Assembly (NCBI GenBank): GCA_913052435.1
Contig: CAJXDV010000006.1
Span: 1-19,656 of the forward strand
DNA from: an uncultured Pelagibacteraceae bacterium
GTDB taxonomy: Bacteria; Pseudomonadota; Alphaproteobacteria; Pelagibacterales; Pelagibacteraceae
Length of the DNA stretch: 19,656 nucleotides
Reading direction: 5' to 3'
Positions 9,286 through 17,977 of this stretch are shown piece after piece. Position 1 is the first letter of the stretch; every line of letters starts with the position of its first letter. The notes beneath the pieces are model-generated. The model was not told the origin of the DNA. It worked only from the letters and a program-made list of their open reading frames with translations, and did not search any database. The translations under genes and the position numbers were made by a program.

Positions 9286-11808
9286 ATGTTTAACCCTCTA
9301 AATCTTATTACAAAACTAATAAAAACTAGTAATCAAAAAGAACTAGAAAGAATTCAAAAAATCGTAGATAAGATAAACCATTTTGAAAAAGATATTGAAA
9401 AGTTAGAAGATAAAGACTTCCCAAAAAAAACAGATAATTTTATTGAACTGATAAAAAATGGCAAAACAATCAATGAAATTCTACCTGAAGCTTTTGCTGT
9501 AGTAAGAGAGGCTTCCAAACGGACTAATAAAGAAAGACATTTCGACGTTCAATTAATTGGTGGAGTTGTTCTTCATGAAAATAAAATTGCAGAAATGAAA
9601 ACCGGAGAAGGTAAGACTATAGCTATTGTATTAGCTGCTTATTTAAACGCCTTAGAAAAAAAAGGAGTTCATATCGTAACTGTAAATGATTATTTGGCTA
9701 AGAGAGATAGTCAAAATATGGGTAAAATCTATAATTATTTAGGTTTAACTTGCGGTTATATAAATGCTGGTCAATCAGATGAAGAAAGAAAAGAAAATTA
9801 TTCTAAAGATATTACTTATGCAACGAACAGCGAATTAGGCTTTGATTATCTAAGAGATAATATGAAATTTTCAAAAGAAGAAATGGTTCAAAGAAATCAT
9901 AATTATGCAATTGTAGATGAGATTGACTCTTGTTTAATTGATGAAGCTAGAACTCCTTTAATTATATCTGGAGCAGTTGAGGATAAGACAAGTCAGTATA
10001 TTACAATTGATAAACTTATAAAAAATTTAAAAAATGAGGATTTTGAAATTGACGAAAAAGATAAAAATATTTTACTAACAAATAAAGGTATAGATAATAT
10101 TGAGAAAATATTTTCTAATGCAGGAATTTTAAAAAATAATAATTTTTATGATCCAGAAAATCTATATTTGGTTCATCATGTTAATCAAGCTTTAAGAGCT
10201 AATCATCTTTTTCAAAATGGAAGGGATTATATTGTCAAAGATGGACAGGTAATAATAATTGATGAACAAACTGGAAGGCAACTACCAGGAAGAAGATTTG
10301 GTGATGGTTTGCATCAAAGTTTAGAAGCAAAAGAGAAATTAGTTATAAATTCAGAAAACCAAACCTTAGCTTCAATAACTTATCAAAATTTTTTTAAACT
10401 TTACAATAAATTGTCTGGATGTACTGGAACAGCCCAAACTGAATCAGAAGAATTTTATGAAATTTATAATCTATTAGTAATATCAATTCCTACAAACAAA
10501 AAAATGATCAGAAAAGACTGGAATGATCAAATATTTAGAACGGCTAAAGAGAAAGACGATGCAATTATTAATAAAATTGTAGAATGTAATAATAAAGATC
10601 AGCCTTTGCTAGTTTTTACTGCAAGTATAAACAAATCTGAACATTATTCTCAATTACTAGAACAAAAAGGAATTAAACATATTATTCTTAATGCAAAAAA
10701 TCATGAGAGAGAAGCGGAAATAATTGCAAATGCAGGAAAGAAAAATTCAATTATCATAACGACAAGTATATCTGGAAGAGGTGTAGATATTAAATTGGGA
10801 GGGCAAGACGAATCTCAAAAAGAAGAAATAAAAAAAATTGGCGGTTTATTTGTAATAGGCACAGAAAGAATGGAAAGTAGAAGGGTTGATAATCAGGCCA
10901 GAGGAAGATCTGGAAGACAGGGAGATGAAGGTAATTCAATTTTCTTTGTAAGTTTAGAAGATGATCTAATGAGAATATTTGGATCAGACTCTATGAATAA
11001 TATTTTAGAAAAACTTGGTTTAAAAGATGGAGAAAGTATTGACCATCCATGGATTAATAAAGCTTTAGAAAGAGCACAACAAAAAGTTGAAGCTAGAAAC
11101 TTTGATATTCGTAAAACTCTTTTAAAATTTGACAATGTATTAAATGATCAAAGACATGTAATATTTGGTCAAAGAAACAATGTCATTAATGATAAAGATT
11201 CAAATAAATATGCTGATGGATTTTTGAATGAAATAATTAATGAATTAAAATCACTTAAATCAAAACATTTAGCTAAACCAAATTCCAGTGAGTTTTCAAG
11301 TCAACTTAAATCATTACTTGGTAAATCATTTGATGAAAATGAAATGGAGAAATTGATTAATTCTAAAGATAACGAATTCAAAGATTTAATTAATAAAAAA
11401 TTTTTAGACAAAAGAGAAGAACGAAATAAAATTATAGGAGAGTATCAAGCATCTGAAATTGAAAAAAGAATTTTTTTGCAGCTGATTGATCAAAACTGGA
11501 AAATGCACATACAATATCTTGAACAACTTAGACAAGTAATTGGTTTAAGATCTTATGGTCAAAGAGATCCATTGGTAGAATACAAAAAAGAAGCTTTTAC
11601 ATTATTTGAAAACTTACTAAAAAAATTAAAGTCTGATTTAATAACAATATTACTTAATTTAAAAATTGTGGACAATGCTCAAGAAGAAAATTTTGATAAT
11701 AAACGAAATGAAAAGTTTAAAGAATTATCAAAAAAAAAAGTTGGAAGAAATGAACCTTGTCCATGTAATTCGGGGAAAAAATATAAGCACTGTCATGGTT
11801 CACTATGA
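9286..11808 (+). CDS. secA: Protein translocase ATPase subunit SecA
   Basis: SecA drives preproteins through SecYEG by ATP hydrolysis at the inner membrane. At 840 residues it is slightly shorter than the E. coli protein (901). It has Walker A MKTGEGKT (104-111), motif II VDEIDS (210-215) with DEARTPLIISG, the preprotein cross-linking domain, and NQARGRSGRQGDEG in the second motor domain. The C-terminal zinc tail has C825, C827, C836 and H837 in CPCNSGKKYKHCHG, the SecB- and ribosome-binding element. It is divergent from argJ and overlaps accA tail to tail by 6 nt. No clear promoter stands out in the 59-nt upstream gap, though a TATATT box lies at 9255-9260. Confidence 0.98.
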   Translation: MFNPLNLITKLIKTSNQKELERIQKIVDKINHFEKDIEKLEDKDFPKKTDNFIELIKNGKTINEILPEAFAVVREASKRTNKERHFDVQLIGGVVLHENKIAEMKTGEGKTIAIVLAAYLNALEKKGVHIVTVNDYLAKRDSQNMGKIYNYLGLTCGYINAGQSDEERKENYSKDITYATNSELGFDYLRDNMKFSKEEMVQRNHNYAIVDEIDSCLIDEARTPLIISGAVEDKTSQYITIDKLIKNLKNEDFEIDEKDKNILLTNKGIDNIEKIFSNAGILKNNNFYDPENLYLVHHVNQALRANHLFQNGRDYIVKDGQVIIIDEQTGRQLPGRRFGDGLHQSLEAKEKLVINSENQTLASITYQNFFKLYNKLSGCTGTAQTESEEFYEIYNLLVISIPTNKKMIRKDWNDQIFRTAKEKDDAIINKIVECNNKDQPLLVFTASINKSEHYSQLLEQKGIKHIILNAKNHEREAEIIANAGKKNSIIITTSISGRGVDIKLGGQDESQKEEIKKIGGLFVIGTERMESRRVDNQARGRSGRQGDEGNSIFFVSLEDDLMRIFGSDSMNNILEKLGLKDGESIDHPWINKALERAQQKVEARNFDIRKTLLKFDNVLNDQRHVIFGQRNNVINDKDSNKYADGFLNEIINELKSLKSKHLAKPNSSEFSSQLKSLLGKSFDENEMEKLINSKDNEFKDLINKKFLDKREERNKIIGEYQASEIEKRIFLQLIDQNWKMHIQYLEQLRQVIGLRSYGQRDPLVEYKKEAFTLFENLLKKLKSDLITILLNLKIVDNAQEENFDNKRNEKFKELSKKKVGRNEPCPCNSGKKYKHCHGSL

Positions 11809-12909
11809 TAATATTAAGCCCATAATAATCAAAACTAATATTGAAATACCAAGATAAATAACTTTTTTATTTTTTTTCAATTTCAGTTTTATTTTATCAA
11901 ACACATTTTCTTTCATTGAAAGATTCTTTGATAAACCGGATTGGCTAGTAAAACCTTTATTTCTACCAATCGACAAAAATTTATTTTTTCTATGATTTAA
12001 AATTTCATCTTTATCCATTGTGAAAAAAAAGTTTAAATTTTTTTCTATAGAGTCTCTTACATTGTCCAATATTAAATCTTTATCTCTATGGGCTCCACCT
12101 ATCGGTTCGAGTATAATCTCATCAATAATATCTAAATTTAAAAGATCTTTTGATGACATTTTCATAGCCTTAGAAGCTTCTAAAGTTTTTTGGGGATCTC
12201 TCCAAAGAATTGTTGCACATCCCTCTGGGGAGATAACAGAATAAATTGCATTCTGTAACATTAAAACTTTATTTGAGGATGCTAGTGCTACAGCGCCTCC
12301 AGAACCTCCTTCTCCTATTATTACAGATATTGTAGGTACAGTTAGCTCCATACAACACTCGATTGATTTTGCAATTGCTTCTGCTTGTCCTCTTTCTTCC
12401 GCACCTACACCAGGATAAGCCCCCGGTGTATCAATAAAAGATATTATTGGAATTCTAAATTTATCGGCAAGCTTCATTAATCTAATTGTTTTGCGATAAC
12501 CCTCTGGTCTCATCATGCCAAAATTTCTATCTATTCTCGTTTCTAAATTTTCTCCTTTTTCTTGCCCAATAACTAATACGGACTTGTTATTAAATTTACC
12601 AAAACCTGAAATAACTGATTTGTCTTCTCCATAGAATCTATCTCCAGAAAGTGGAATAAATTCATCAAACAAGTTGTCAATAAAAAATTTTGCTTTTGGT
12701 CTATCTTCGTGTCTTGCAACCAAAGCTGTTTGCCAAGGATCTAGATTTGAGTAAATATCTTTTAGTTTTTCATCTATTTGTTTCTGAATTTCAGAAATTT
12801 TTGAAGTATCAACCTCAGATAATCCTTCTTGATTATACGGGTCCTTTAATTGATTCAATTCTGATTCAAGATTTTTTACTTCTGTTTCAAAATTCAAATA
12901 ATTTTTCAT
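11803..12909 (-). CDS. accA: Acetyl-CoA carboxylase carboxyltransferase subunit alpha, with C-terminal membrane segment
   Basis: The alpha subunit of the carboxyltransferase that makes malonyl-CoA for fatty acid synthesis, working with AccD. Family blocks include MRPEGYRKTIRLMKLADKF (133-151), FIDTPGAYPGVGAEERGQAE (158-177), the oxyanion-hole region GEGGSGGAVALA (199-210) and SPEGCATILWRD (227-238). The conserved protein ends near residue 320 (HRKNKFLSIGRNKGF), close to the 319 residues of E. coli AccA. Here about 48 more residues follow: a Lys- and Ser-rich linker, then a strongly hydrophobic stretch at ~350-367 (VIYLGISILVLIIMGLIL), which reads as a membrane anchor. The stop falls inside the end of secA. 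A TATAAT box (12922-12927) lies just upstream of the start on the minus strand but has no convincing -35. Confidence 0.95.
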   Translation of the reverse strand: MKNYLNFETEVKNLESELNQLKDPYNQEGLSEVDTSKISEIQKQIDEKLKDIYSNLDPWQTALVARHEDRPKAKFFIDNLFDEFIPLSGDRFYGEDKSVISGFGKFNNKSVLVIGQEKGENLETRIDRNFGMMRPEGYRKTIRLMKLADKFRIPIISFIDTPGAYPGVGAEERGQAEAIAKSIECCMELTVPTISVIIGEGGSGGAVALASSNKVLMLQNAIYSVISPEGCATILWRDPQKTLEASKAMKMSSKDLLNLDIIDEIILEPIGGAHRDKDLILDNVRDSIEKNLNFFFTMDKDEILNHRKNKFLSIGRNKGFTSQSGLSKNLSMKENVFDKIKLKLKKNKKVIYLGISILVLIIMGLILS

Positions 12910-12970
12910 TAAAATTGCTTTATTATAATTAAAAAAGGCAATAAAGTGTCTAAATAAATATAAATTTTTA

Positions 12971-13113
12971 TTTTATCGGGAGAGACTAGAAAAATAGCGC
13001 CGAAGGAGCAACCGCCCCGGAAACTCTCAGGCAAAAGGACCGAAAAATAATAAATCTGGAAAGAGAATAATTCTCGCCGAAGGAGTAAAGCTCTCGGGCA
13101 AACATACAGATGG
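12971..13113 (+). ncRNA. Tandem glycine riboswitch upstream of glcB
   Basis: Two consecutive glycine aptamers. Aptamer 1 (~12976-13043) has P1 TCGG/CCGA, the P2 arms GAGAG (12980-12984) and CTCTC (13024-13028), the core GCCGAAGGA (12999-13007), and CAGGCAAAAGGACCG at its end. Aptamer 2 (~13054-13111) repeats the core GCCGAAGGA (13076-13084) and closes with P1 ATCTG (13054-13058)/CAGAT (13107-13111). Only 16 nt separate the second P1 from the glcB start at 13128. There is no terminator hairpin with a T-run, so control is probably at translation. A glycine riboswitch on malate synthase has been described in SAR11, where glycine can feed glyoxylate to this enzyme. The 5-nt loop GCCCC (13014-13018) can pair with GGGGC (13112-13116) just before the start. 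Confidence 0.95.
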
Positions 13114-13127
13114 GGCGATTAAACTGC

Positions 13128-15302
13128 ATGAATAATCAATTTATAAAAATAAATAATTTATCAGTTGCAATAAAACTTTCTGATTTTGTTAGTAATGAAC
13201 TTTTAAATGGAACTGGAATATCTCCCGAAATCTTTTGGCAAGGTTTTGACAGAGTAGTTCACGAATTAACACCAAAAAATAGAGAACTGCTTAAGATTAG
13301 AGAAACACTGCAGCAAGATATAGATTTGTGGCACAAAAAAAATAAATCTAAAGAATTTAATATTAATGAATATCAAAATTTTTTAATAGAAATTGGATAT
13401 TTAAAAAAAGAAGGTCCTGATTTTAAAATTAAAACTCAATATTTAGATGAAGAGATTTCTAGTATTCCTGGCCCTCAATTAGTTGTTCCAATAATGAATG
13501 CAAGATACAGTTTAAATGCTGCTAATGCAAGATGGATGAGTCTCTATGATAGTTTGTATGGAACCGATGTAATATATTCTGAAGAAAGTGGTGGTGAAAA
13601 GTATGATCCTCAAAGAGGTAGTAAAGTAATAAAATATGCTAGAAATTTTTTAAATAAATTTTTTCCAATAAAAAATTTGCATTGGAAAGATATAACCGGT
13701 TTGTCAGTAGAAAATGGAAAACTGGTTATTAAAAAAGGTGACAAAAAATATAATTTAATAAATTTAGAAAAATTTATAGGACATAGAGGTGATGTCAATA
13801 AACCTTCTGCTATAATACTTAAAAATCATAACCTCCATGTGGAAATAATAATTAATCCAAAAGCCTTTAGCGCTGCTCAAGATGCTGCGGGTATAAGCGA
13901 TATAATTTTAGAGTCAGCAATTTCAACAATTTGTGATCATGAAGATAGTGTTGCGGCTGTTGACGCAGAAGACAAGGTAATTTGCTATAAAAATTGGCTA
14001 GGACTTATGAAGGGTGATTTAAAATCTCAATTTGAAAAAAAAGGAAAAAAATATGAAAGAAAGCTTAATCCAGACAGAAGTTATATCTCAAAGGATGGTA
14101 CGGGACTAAAATTACATGGGAGAAGTTTATTATTGGTTAGAAATGTTGGTCACTTAATGACTAATCCAGCAATAATTTTAAATGACGGTTCAGAAGTGCC
14201 TGAAGGAATTATGGATGCCTTTATAACTTCGGCTGCATGTCTTCATGATCTCAAAATAAAAGGAAATTCTAGAAGTGGGTCAATTTATATTGTTAAACCA
14301 AAAATGCATGGTCCAGATGAAACTGAATTTACAAACTTAATATTCTCAAAAGTGGAAGAAGTTTTAGGTTTAAAAAAATACACAATTAAGTGTGGAATAA
14401 TGGATGAGGAAAGAAGAACTTCTAGTAATTTGAAAGAGTGTATTAGAACTTTGGAAAATAGAGTGTTTTTTATTAACACTGGGTTTTTAGATAGAACTGG
14501 AGACGAAATGCATACCTCTATGGAAGCTGGACCAATGATTAAAAAAGGAGATATGAAAAAATCTAAATGGATAAATGCTTATGAAAATAATAATGTAGAT
14601 ATTGGTATAAAGTGTGGTTTTTCTGGAGTAGCACAAATAGGTAAAGGAATGTGGGCAATGCCCGATAAAATGAAAGATATGATGGAACAAAAAATAGGAC
14701 ATGTAAATGCTGGAGCAAACTGTGCTTGGGTTCCATCACCGACAGCGGCAGCTCTGCATGCTATGCATTATCATGAAATAAATATATTTGAAAAACAAAA
14801 TGAATTAAAAAATAAAGATCAAGTTAAACTCCATGATTTGTTAACATTGCCAATTGCAGATCGGCCTAACTGGTCAATGGATGAAATAAATTTAGAAATT
14901 GCAAACTCTGCACAAAGTATTTTGGGATACGTTGTTAGATGGATAGATCATGGAGTGGGATGCTCTAAAGTTCCAGATATAAATAATATAGGACTAATGG
15001 AAGATAGAGCAACGCTAAGAATTTCTTCACAACACATCGCAAATTGGTTACATCATGGAATTTGTTCTAAAAAACAAGTTTTAGAAATTATGAAAAATAT
15101 GGCAAAAGTAGTAGATGAACAAAATGAAGATGACAACGCATATAGTCGATCTGGAAGATCGGAATATCAAAAAATGTCGCCTGACTATCATAAATCTATA
15201 GCTTTTAAAACTGCTTGCGAACTTGTATTTCAAGGTAGAAACCAACCTTCTGGATATACAGAACCACTTTTACACTTAAATAGACTTATCAAAAAAAATT
15301 AA
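13128..15302 (+). CDS. glcB: Malate synthase G
   Basis: Condenses glyoxylate with acetyl-CoA to give malate. Counted from ATG 13128 it has 724 residues, against 723 in E. coli GlcB, and key residues fall on E. coli numbering: R338 ([11 protein letters not shown]), E427 ([10 protein letters not shown]) and D455 ([10 protein letters not shown]). The catalytic base is D626 ([13 protein letters not shown]), with C612 before it. The block [20 protein letters not shown] (529-548) is typical of isoform G. An in-frame ATG at 13110 was rejected because it lies inside the second riboswitch P1 stem and adds six residues without family support. A G-run (13112-13115) sits 12 nt before the chosen start as a weak ribosome-binding site. 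The gene ends one base before the recR stop on the opposite strand. Confidence 0.97.
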   Translation: MNNQFIKINNLSVAIKLSDFVSNELLNGTGISPEIFWQGFDRVVHELTPKNRELLKIRETLQQDIDLWHKKNKSKEFNINEYQNFLIEIGYLKKEGPDFKIKTQYLDEEISSIPGPQLVVPIMNARYSLNAANARWMSLYDSLYGTDVIYSEESGGEKYDPQRGSKVIKYARNFLNKFFPIKNLHWKDITGLSVENGKLVIKKGDKKYNLINLEKFIGHRGDVNKPSAIILKNHNLHVEIIINPKAFSAAQDAAGISDIILESAISTICDHEDSVAAVDAEDKVICYKNWLGLMKGDLKSQFEKKGKKYERKLNPDRSYISKDGTGLKLHGRSLLLVRNVGHLMTNPAIILNDGSEVPEGIMDAFITSAACLHDLKIKGNSRSGSIYIVKPKMHGPDETEFTNLIFSKVEEVLGLKKYTIKCGIMDEERRTSSNLKECIRTLENRVFFINTGFLDRTGDEMHTSMEAGPMIKKGDMKKSKWINAYENNNVDIGIKCGFSGVAQIGKGMWAMPDKMKDMMEQKIGHVNAGANCAWVPSPTAAALHAMHYHEINIFEKQNELKNKDQVKLHDLLTLPIADRPNWSMDEINLEIANSAQSILGYVVRWIDHGVGCSKVPDINNIGLMEDRATLRISSQHIANWLHHGICSKKQVLEIMKNMAKVVDEQNEDDNAYSRSGRSEYQKMSPDYHKSIAFKTACELVFQGRNQPSGYTEPLLHLNRLIKKN

Positions 15303-15303
15303 A

Positions 15304-15912
15304 TTAAGTTTCCCCTAAATATTTTCTATTTTTGAAAGCAGAAATTAAAGTGCCATCATCTAAACTTTCAATTTCTCCTCCAACTGGCAAACCTTGAGCA
15401 AGTTTTGAAATTTTAATGCTTGTATTTTTTAAACTATCTTTGATATAAAACGCAGTTGTTTGACCTTCTACAGTTGCGCTTGTAGCTAAAATAACTTCTT
15501 CTATATTATTTTTTTTTACTCTTTCGATTAGAGAATCTATAAGCAAATCTTCTTTTCTCTGATTATTTGTATTTGATAAAGTTCCACCAAGAATATGAAA
15601 ATATCCCTGAAATATACTTGAACTTTCAATAGCCCATTGATCAGCTATATTTTCAACCACACAAATCTTAGTATATTTCATTGAAACATTTTCACAATTA
15701 TCACATACTGATGAGTTAGATTTTAGAGTGCCGCAAGTTTTACATCTAATTACATTTTTATAAACTTCACTTAAAGTTTGAGCTAATGGTTTCATTAATT
15801 CTTGTCGATTATTTATCATCTTAAGAATTATTCTTTTTGCTGACTTGGGCCCTAGCCCTGGTAGTTTTGATATGAGCTTAATTAAATTATCGATTTCAGA
15901 AATATTCTGCAT
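15304..15912 (-). CDS. recR: Recombination mediator RecR
   Basis: RecR acts with RecF and RecO to load RecA on gapped single-stranded DNA. The 202-residue length is standard. A helix-hairpin-helix motif is at ~15-30 (LPGLGPKSAKRI). A four-cysteine zinc module follows (C57, C60, C70, C73). The Toprim domain (~80-175) has ICVVE with E87 and the GGTLSN segment, and the protein ends with the usual Walker-B-like tail region (GLPVGGEIESLDDGTLISAF). It is the last gene of the ffs-dnaX-ybaB-recR set, 5 nt after ybaB, an order also seen in Bacillus and many other bacteria. Confidence 0.97.
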   Translation of the reverse strand: MQNISEIDNLIKLISKLPGLGPKSAKRIILKMINNRQELMKPLAQTLSEVYKNVIRCKTCGTLKSNSSVCDNCENVSMKYTKICVVENIADQWAIESSSIFQGYFHILGGTLSNTNNQRKEDLLIDSLIERVKKNNIEEVILATSATVEGQTTAFYIKDSLKNTSIKISKLAQGLPVGGEIESLDDGTLISAFKNRKYLGET

Positions 15913-15917
15913 TTAAT

Positions 15918-16235
15918 TCAAACAGGCCATTTAAATCCGGGTATCCCAATTCCACCTGTGGCCTTAGAAATTTCCTCAGAAGTTTTCGATTTTAGATGAG
16001 ATTTTGCATTAGTGTGCGCTGACCTTATTAGATCTATCAGAATACCTTTGTCTTCTTTTAAAATTTCATCGCTAAGTTCTAAATTGATCATTTCACCTTC
16101 TCCATTTAATGTGATTTTGACTGCATCTCCTCCTGATACGCCAATAACTTCAATTTTTTTTATATTTTCTTGGCTTTCTTTCATTTTTGCCTCTAACTCT
16201 TTAGCCTTATCTAAAATTTTGCTGAAATCAGTCAT
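15918..16235 (-). CDS. ybaB: YbaB/EbfC family nucleoid-associated protein
   Basis: A small DNA-binding protein of the YbaB/EbfC family, which forms tweezer-like dimers and binds the nucleoid; its precise job is unsettled. From the chosen ATG at 16235 it has 105 residues. An N-terminal helix (DFSKILDKAKELEAKMKESQ) leads into the conserved strand segment VIGVSGGDAVKITLNGEGE, and the C-terminus has ATGGIGIPGFKWPV. A longer frame from ATG 16250 adds MRIEK, but a good Shine-Dalgarno GAGGA (16244-16248 on the minus strand) lies 8 nt before 16235 and overlaps that upstream ATG, so 16235 is preferred. It overlaps the dnaX end by 8 nt, suggesting translational coupling, and sits just before recR. Confidence 0.93.
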   Translation of the reverse strand: MTDFSKILDKAKELEAKMKESQENIKKIEVIGVSGGDAVKITLNGEGEMINLELSDEILKEDKGILIDLIRSAHTNAKSHLKSKTSEEISKATGGIGIPGFKWPV

Positions 16236-17874
16236 CTTTTCTATCCTCATTTAATTTTACATCAATTAATTCTGCATCAGAAAAGGTTTCTAAAACTTTT
16301 TTGTAGATTGTACTTTTTTTGGCATCCTCAAAAATTTTATTTTTATTTATTTGTTTTTCTTGTTTTTTTGAAATTGCACCTTCTTTTTTCGAAAGTGAAA
16401 TAATCCATCTTTTATAAGTCCATTCATATAATTTATTAGATAAATCTTTTATAAAATCTTTGTCTAAATTTTCATTAAATGCTATTTCAATTCTACCTGC
16501 AGCAAAAGTTACAAGATTAACATTATTTTCCAATTCATATTTTAGTTTAATTTCTTTTTTCTTGTTACATAAGTCAATTAGATCTTCAAAACTACCTATA
16601 ATTAATTCGTTAGTAACATCTTGAGATTTAATTTTTGGTGTTGGTTTGTCTTGTTGAAAAATATTTTTAATTTGATCAACAGTTTTTATATTTGAAGATA
16701 TTTTTTGCTCATTAGATTCTTTATCTCTTGTATCTTTTTTTATTAACACATCCTTAAAATCTGCTTTTTTAAAATCCTTTAAATACATTAGCCTGATCAA
16801 AAACATCTCTACATACAAATTAGGATCGTTGACAATATCCAGCTCATCAATTGCTTTGATTGTGAACTGCCAAAATAAAATAAGATCTTTAGGATCTAGC
16901 TCGCTTGAAATCTTACTAATCTTATTAAATTCTTCATCATTTAATGAAAAGTTGGTTCCATCTAACTTTATCGATGAAATATTTTTAAAATAATATAAAA
17001 TTTCCAGAAAATCATTTAAAAAAATTTTAGGCTCAACACCAGCTTCATATATTTTTCTATATGAATTAATAACTTGATCTTCATCTCCTTTAAATAAGTT
17101 CTCAAATAAGTCTATTAAAGAGCTTTTATCAAAATAACCATAAATTTTTTGTGCTTTTTTTAAATCTAATTCTTCACCATCTGAATTGCTCATTAATCCA
17201 CGATCTAACAAAGATAGAGCATCTCTTACCGAACCTTCTGAAATTTTCACAATTAATTTTAAAGCATCATCGGTTGCTCTTCCATTTTCTTTCTCAGTAA
17301 TTTTTTTAATAAATTGGAATAGTTGATCAGATTTAATTCTTGATAAATCAAATCTTTGACATCTTGAAACAATTGTTATGGGTACTTTTTTAATTTCAGT
17401 TGTTGCTAAAATAAACCTAAGATACTGAGGAGGTTCCTCTAAAATTTTAAGCAACCCATTAAATGCATTTCTTGAAATTTGGTGTACTTCATCAATTATA
17501 AAAATTTTATACTTTGCAGACGTTGGTCCATAACGTGAAAACTCAATTAAATCACGTATATCATCAATTGACGTCTTGTCTGCACCATTTACCTCTAGTA
17601 CATCTATATGATTAGAATTTATTATCGACTCACAGTGCTGACAGAAATTATCTTTACACAAGTTATCTATTCCATTTTCGCAATTCAAAGATTTTGCAAC
17701 TATTCTTGCAAATGTTGTTTTTCCTACACCTCGAATACCAGTAAAAAGGTATGCATTAGCTGATTTGCCAGATTTAATTGAATTGTAAATAGTTTCACTA
17801 ATTACCTCTTGACCTATTAATTGATCAAATGTCTGTGGCCTATATTTTAGAGCTAATACTTTTGAATTATTCAT
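16228..17874 (-). CDS. dnaX: DNA polymerase III subunit tau (possible gamma form by frameshift)
   Basis: Clamp-loader ATPase and organiser of the replicative polymerase. From ATG 17874 it has 548 residues. Domain I has Walker A GIRGVGKTT (46-54), four zinc cysteines (65, 73, 78, 81), DEVH (128-131) and the SRC sensor (170-172). Domains II-III run to about residue 368, then come a charged linker and a divergent C-terminal region (~410-548) that in tau contacts the helicase and polymerase. A TTG 18 nt upstream was rejected because it lies inside the SRP RNA. An A7 run (16735-16741) sits in the linker just after domain III; a -1 shift there gives a stop four codons on, at 16721-16723. The gene begins 10 nt after the SRP RNA and is followed by ybaB and recR. 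Confidence 0.96.
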   Translation of the reverse strand: MNNSKVLALKYRPQTFDQLIGQEVISETIYNSIKSGKSANAYLFTGIRGVGKTTFARIVAKSLNCENGIDNLCKDNFCQHCESIINSNHIDVLEVNGADKTSIDDIRDLIEFSRYGPTSAKYKIFIIDEVHQISRNAFNGLLKILEEPPQYLRFILATTEIKKVPITIVSRCQRFDLSRIKSDQLFQFIKKITEKENGRATDDALKLIVKISEGSVRDALSLLDRGLMSNSDGEELDLKKAQKIYGYFDKSSLIDLFENLFKGDEDQVINSYRKIYEAGVEPKIFLNDFLEILYYFKNISSIKLDGTNFSLNDEEFNKISKISSELDPKDLILFWQFTIKAIDELDIVNDPNLYVEMFLIRLMYLKDFKKADFKDVLIKKDTRDKESNEQKISSNIKTVDQIKNIFQQDKPTPKIKSQDVTNELIIGSFEDLIDLCNKKKEIKLKYELENNVNLVTFAAGRIEIAFNENLDKDFIKDLSNKLYEWTYKRWIISLSKKEGAISKKQEKQINKNKIFEDAKKSTIYKKVLETFSDAELIDVKLNEDRKDD

Positions 17875-17883
17875 AATATTAAA

Positions 17884-17971
17884 GGAGACCAACCAACCTG
17901 GAAAATGCTGGTTACCGCTGTTCTCTTTCGAGCCTCACGGGATTCACCGCACCACCACCTGATTGGCCCCC
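17884..17971 (-). ncRNA. ffs: Signal recognition particle RNA (small bacterial 4.5S type)
   Basis: An ~88-nt RNA on the minus strand folds as one long hairpin: 5' GGGGGCCAAT pairs with 3' ATTGG-like GTTGGTTGGTCTCC, and the apex is GTGAGGCTCGAAAGAGAACAGC. This apex corresponds to the Ffh-binding domain, whose usual form is GUCAGG..GGAA..AGCAGC. The flanking GTGAATCCC and GGTAAC are typical of alphaproteobacterial SRP RNA. The tetraloop is GAAA in place of the common GGAA, and two symmetric-loop bases differ from consensus. It has its own strong promoter and leads directly into dnaX, a gene order also known in Bacillus. It works with Ffh and FtsY in co-translational targeting to the membrane. 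Confidence 0.88.
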
Positions 17972-17977
17972 ATCTTT

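Noticed and set aside
11666..11857. A 63-codon plus-strand frame overlapping the ends of secA and accA
   Set aside because: It is a shifted frame through the secA tail, which has an intact zinc motif in its own frame. No ribosome-binding site or family resemblance supports it.
13110..13127. Upstream in-frame ATG of glcB
   Set aside because: It is buried in the P1 stem of the second glycine aptamer, and the family start and length fit ATG 13128 better.
16236..16250. Upstream ATG extending YbaB by five residues
   Set aside because: The Shine-Dalgarno GAGGA overlaps that ATG and is correctly spaced for the ATG at 16235.
16764..16772. A second A6G run in dnaX as a slip site
   Set aside because: The zero frame reads TTT AAA AAA GCA, which does not give the X XXY YYZ arrangement needed for -1 slippage.
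17875..17892. TTG start extending dnaX by six residues
   Set aside because: It falls within the SRP RNA 3' strand, and the conserved DnaX start aligns with the ATG at 17874.
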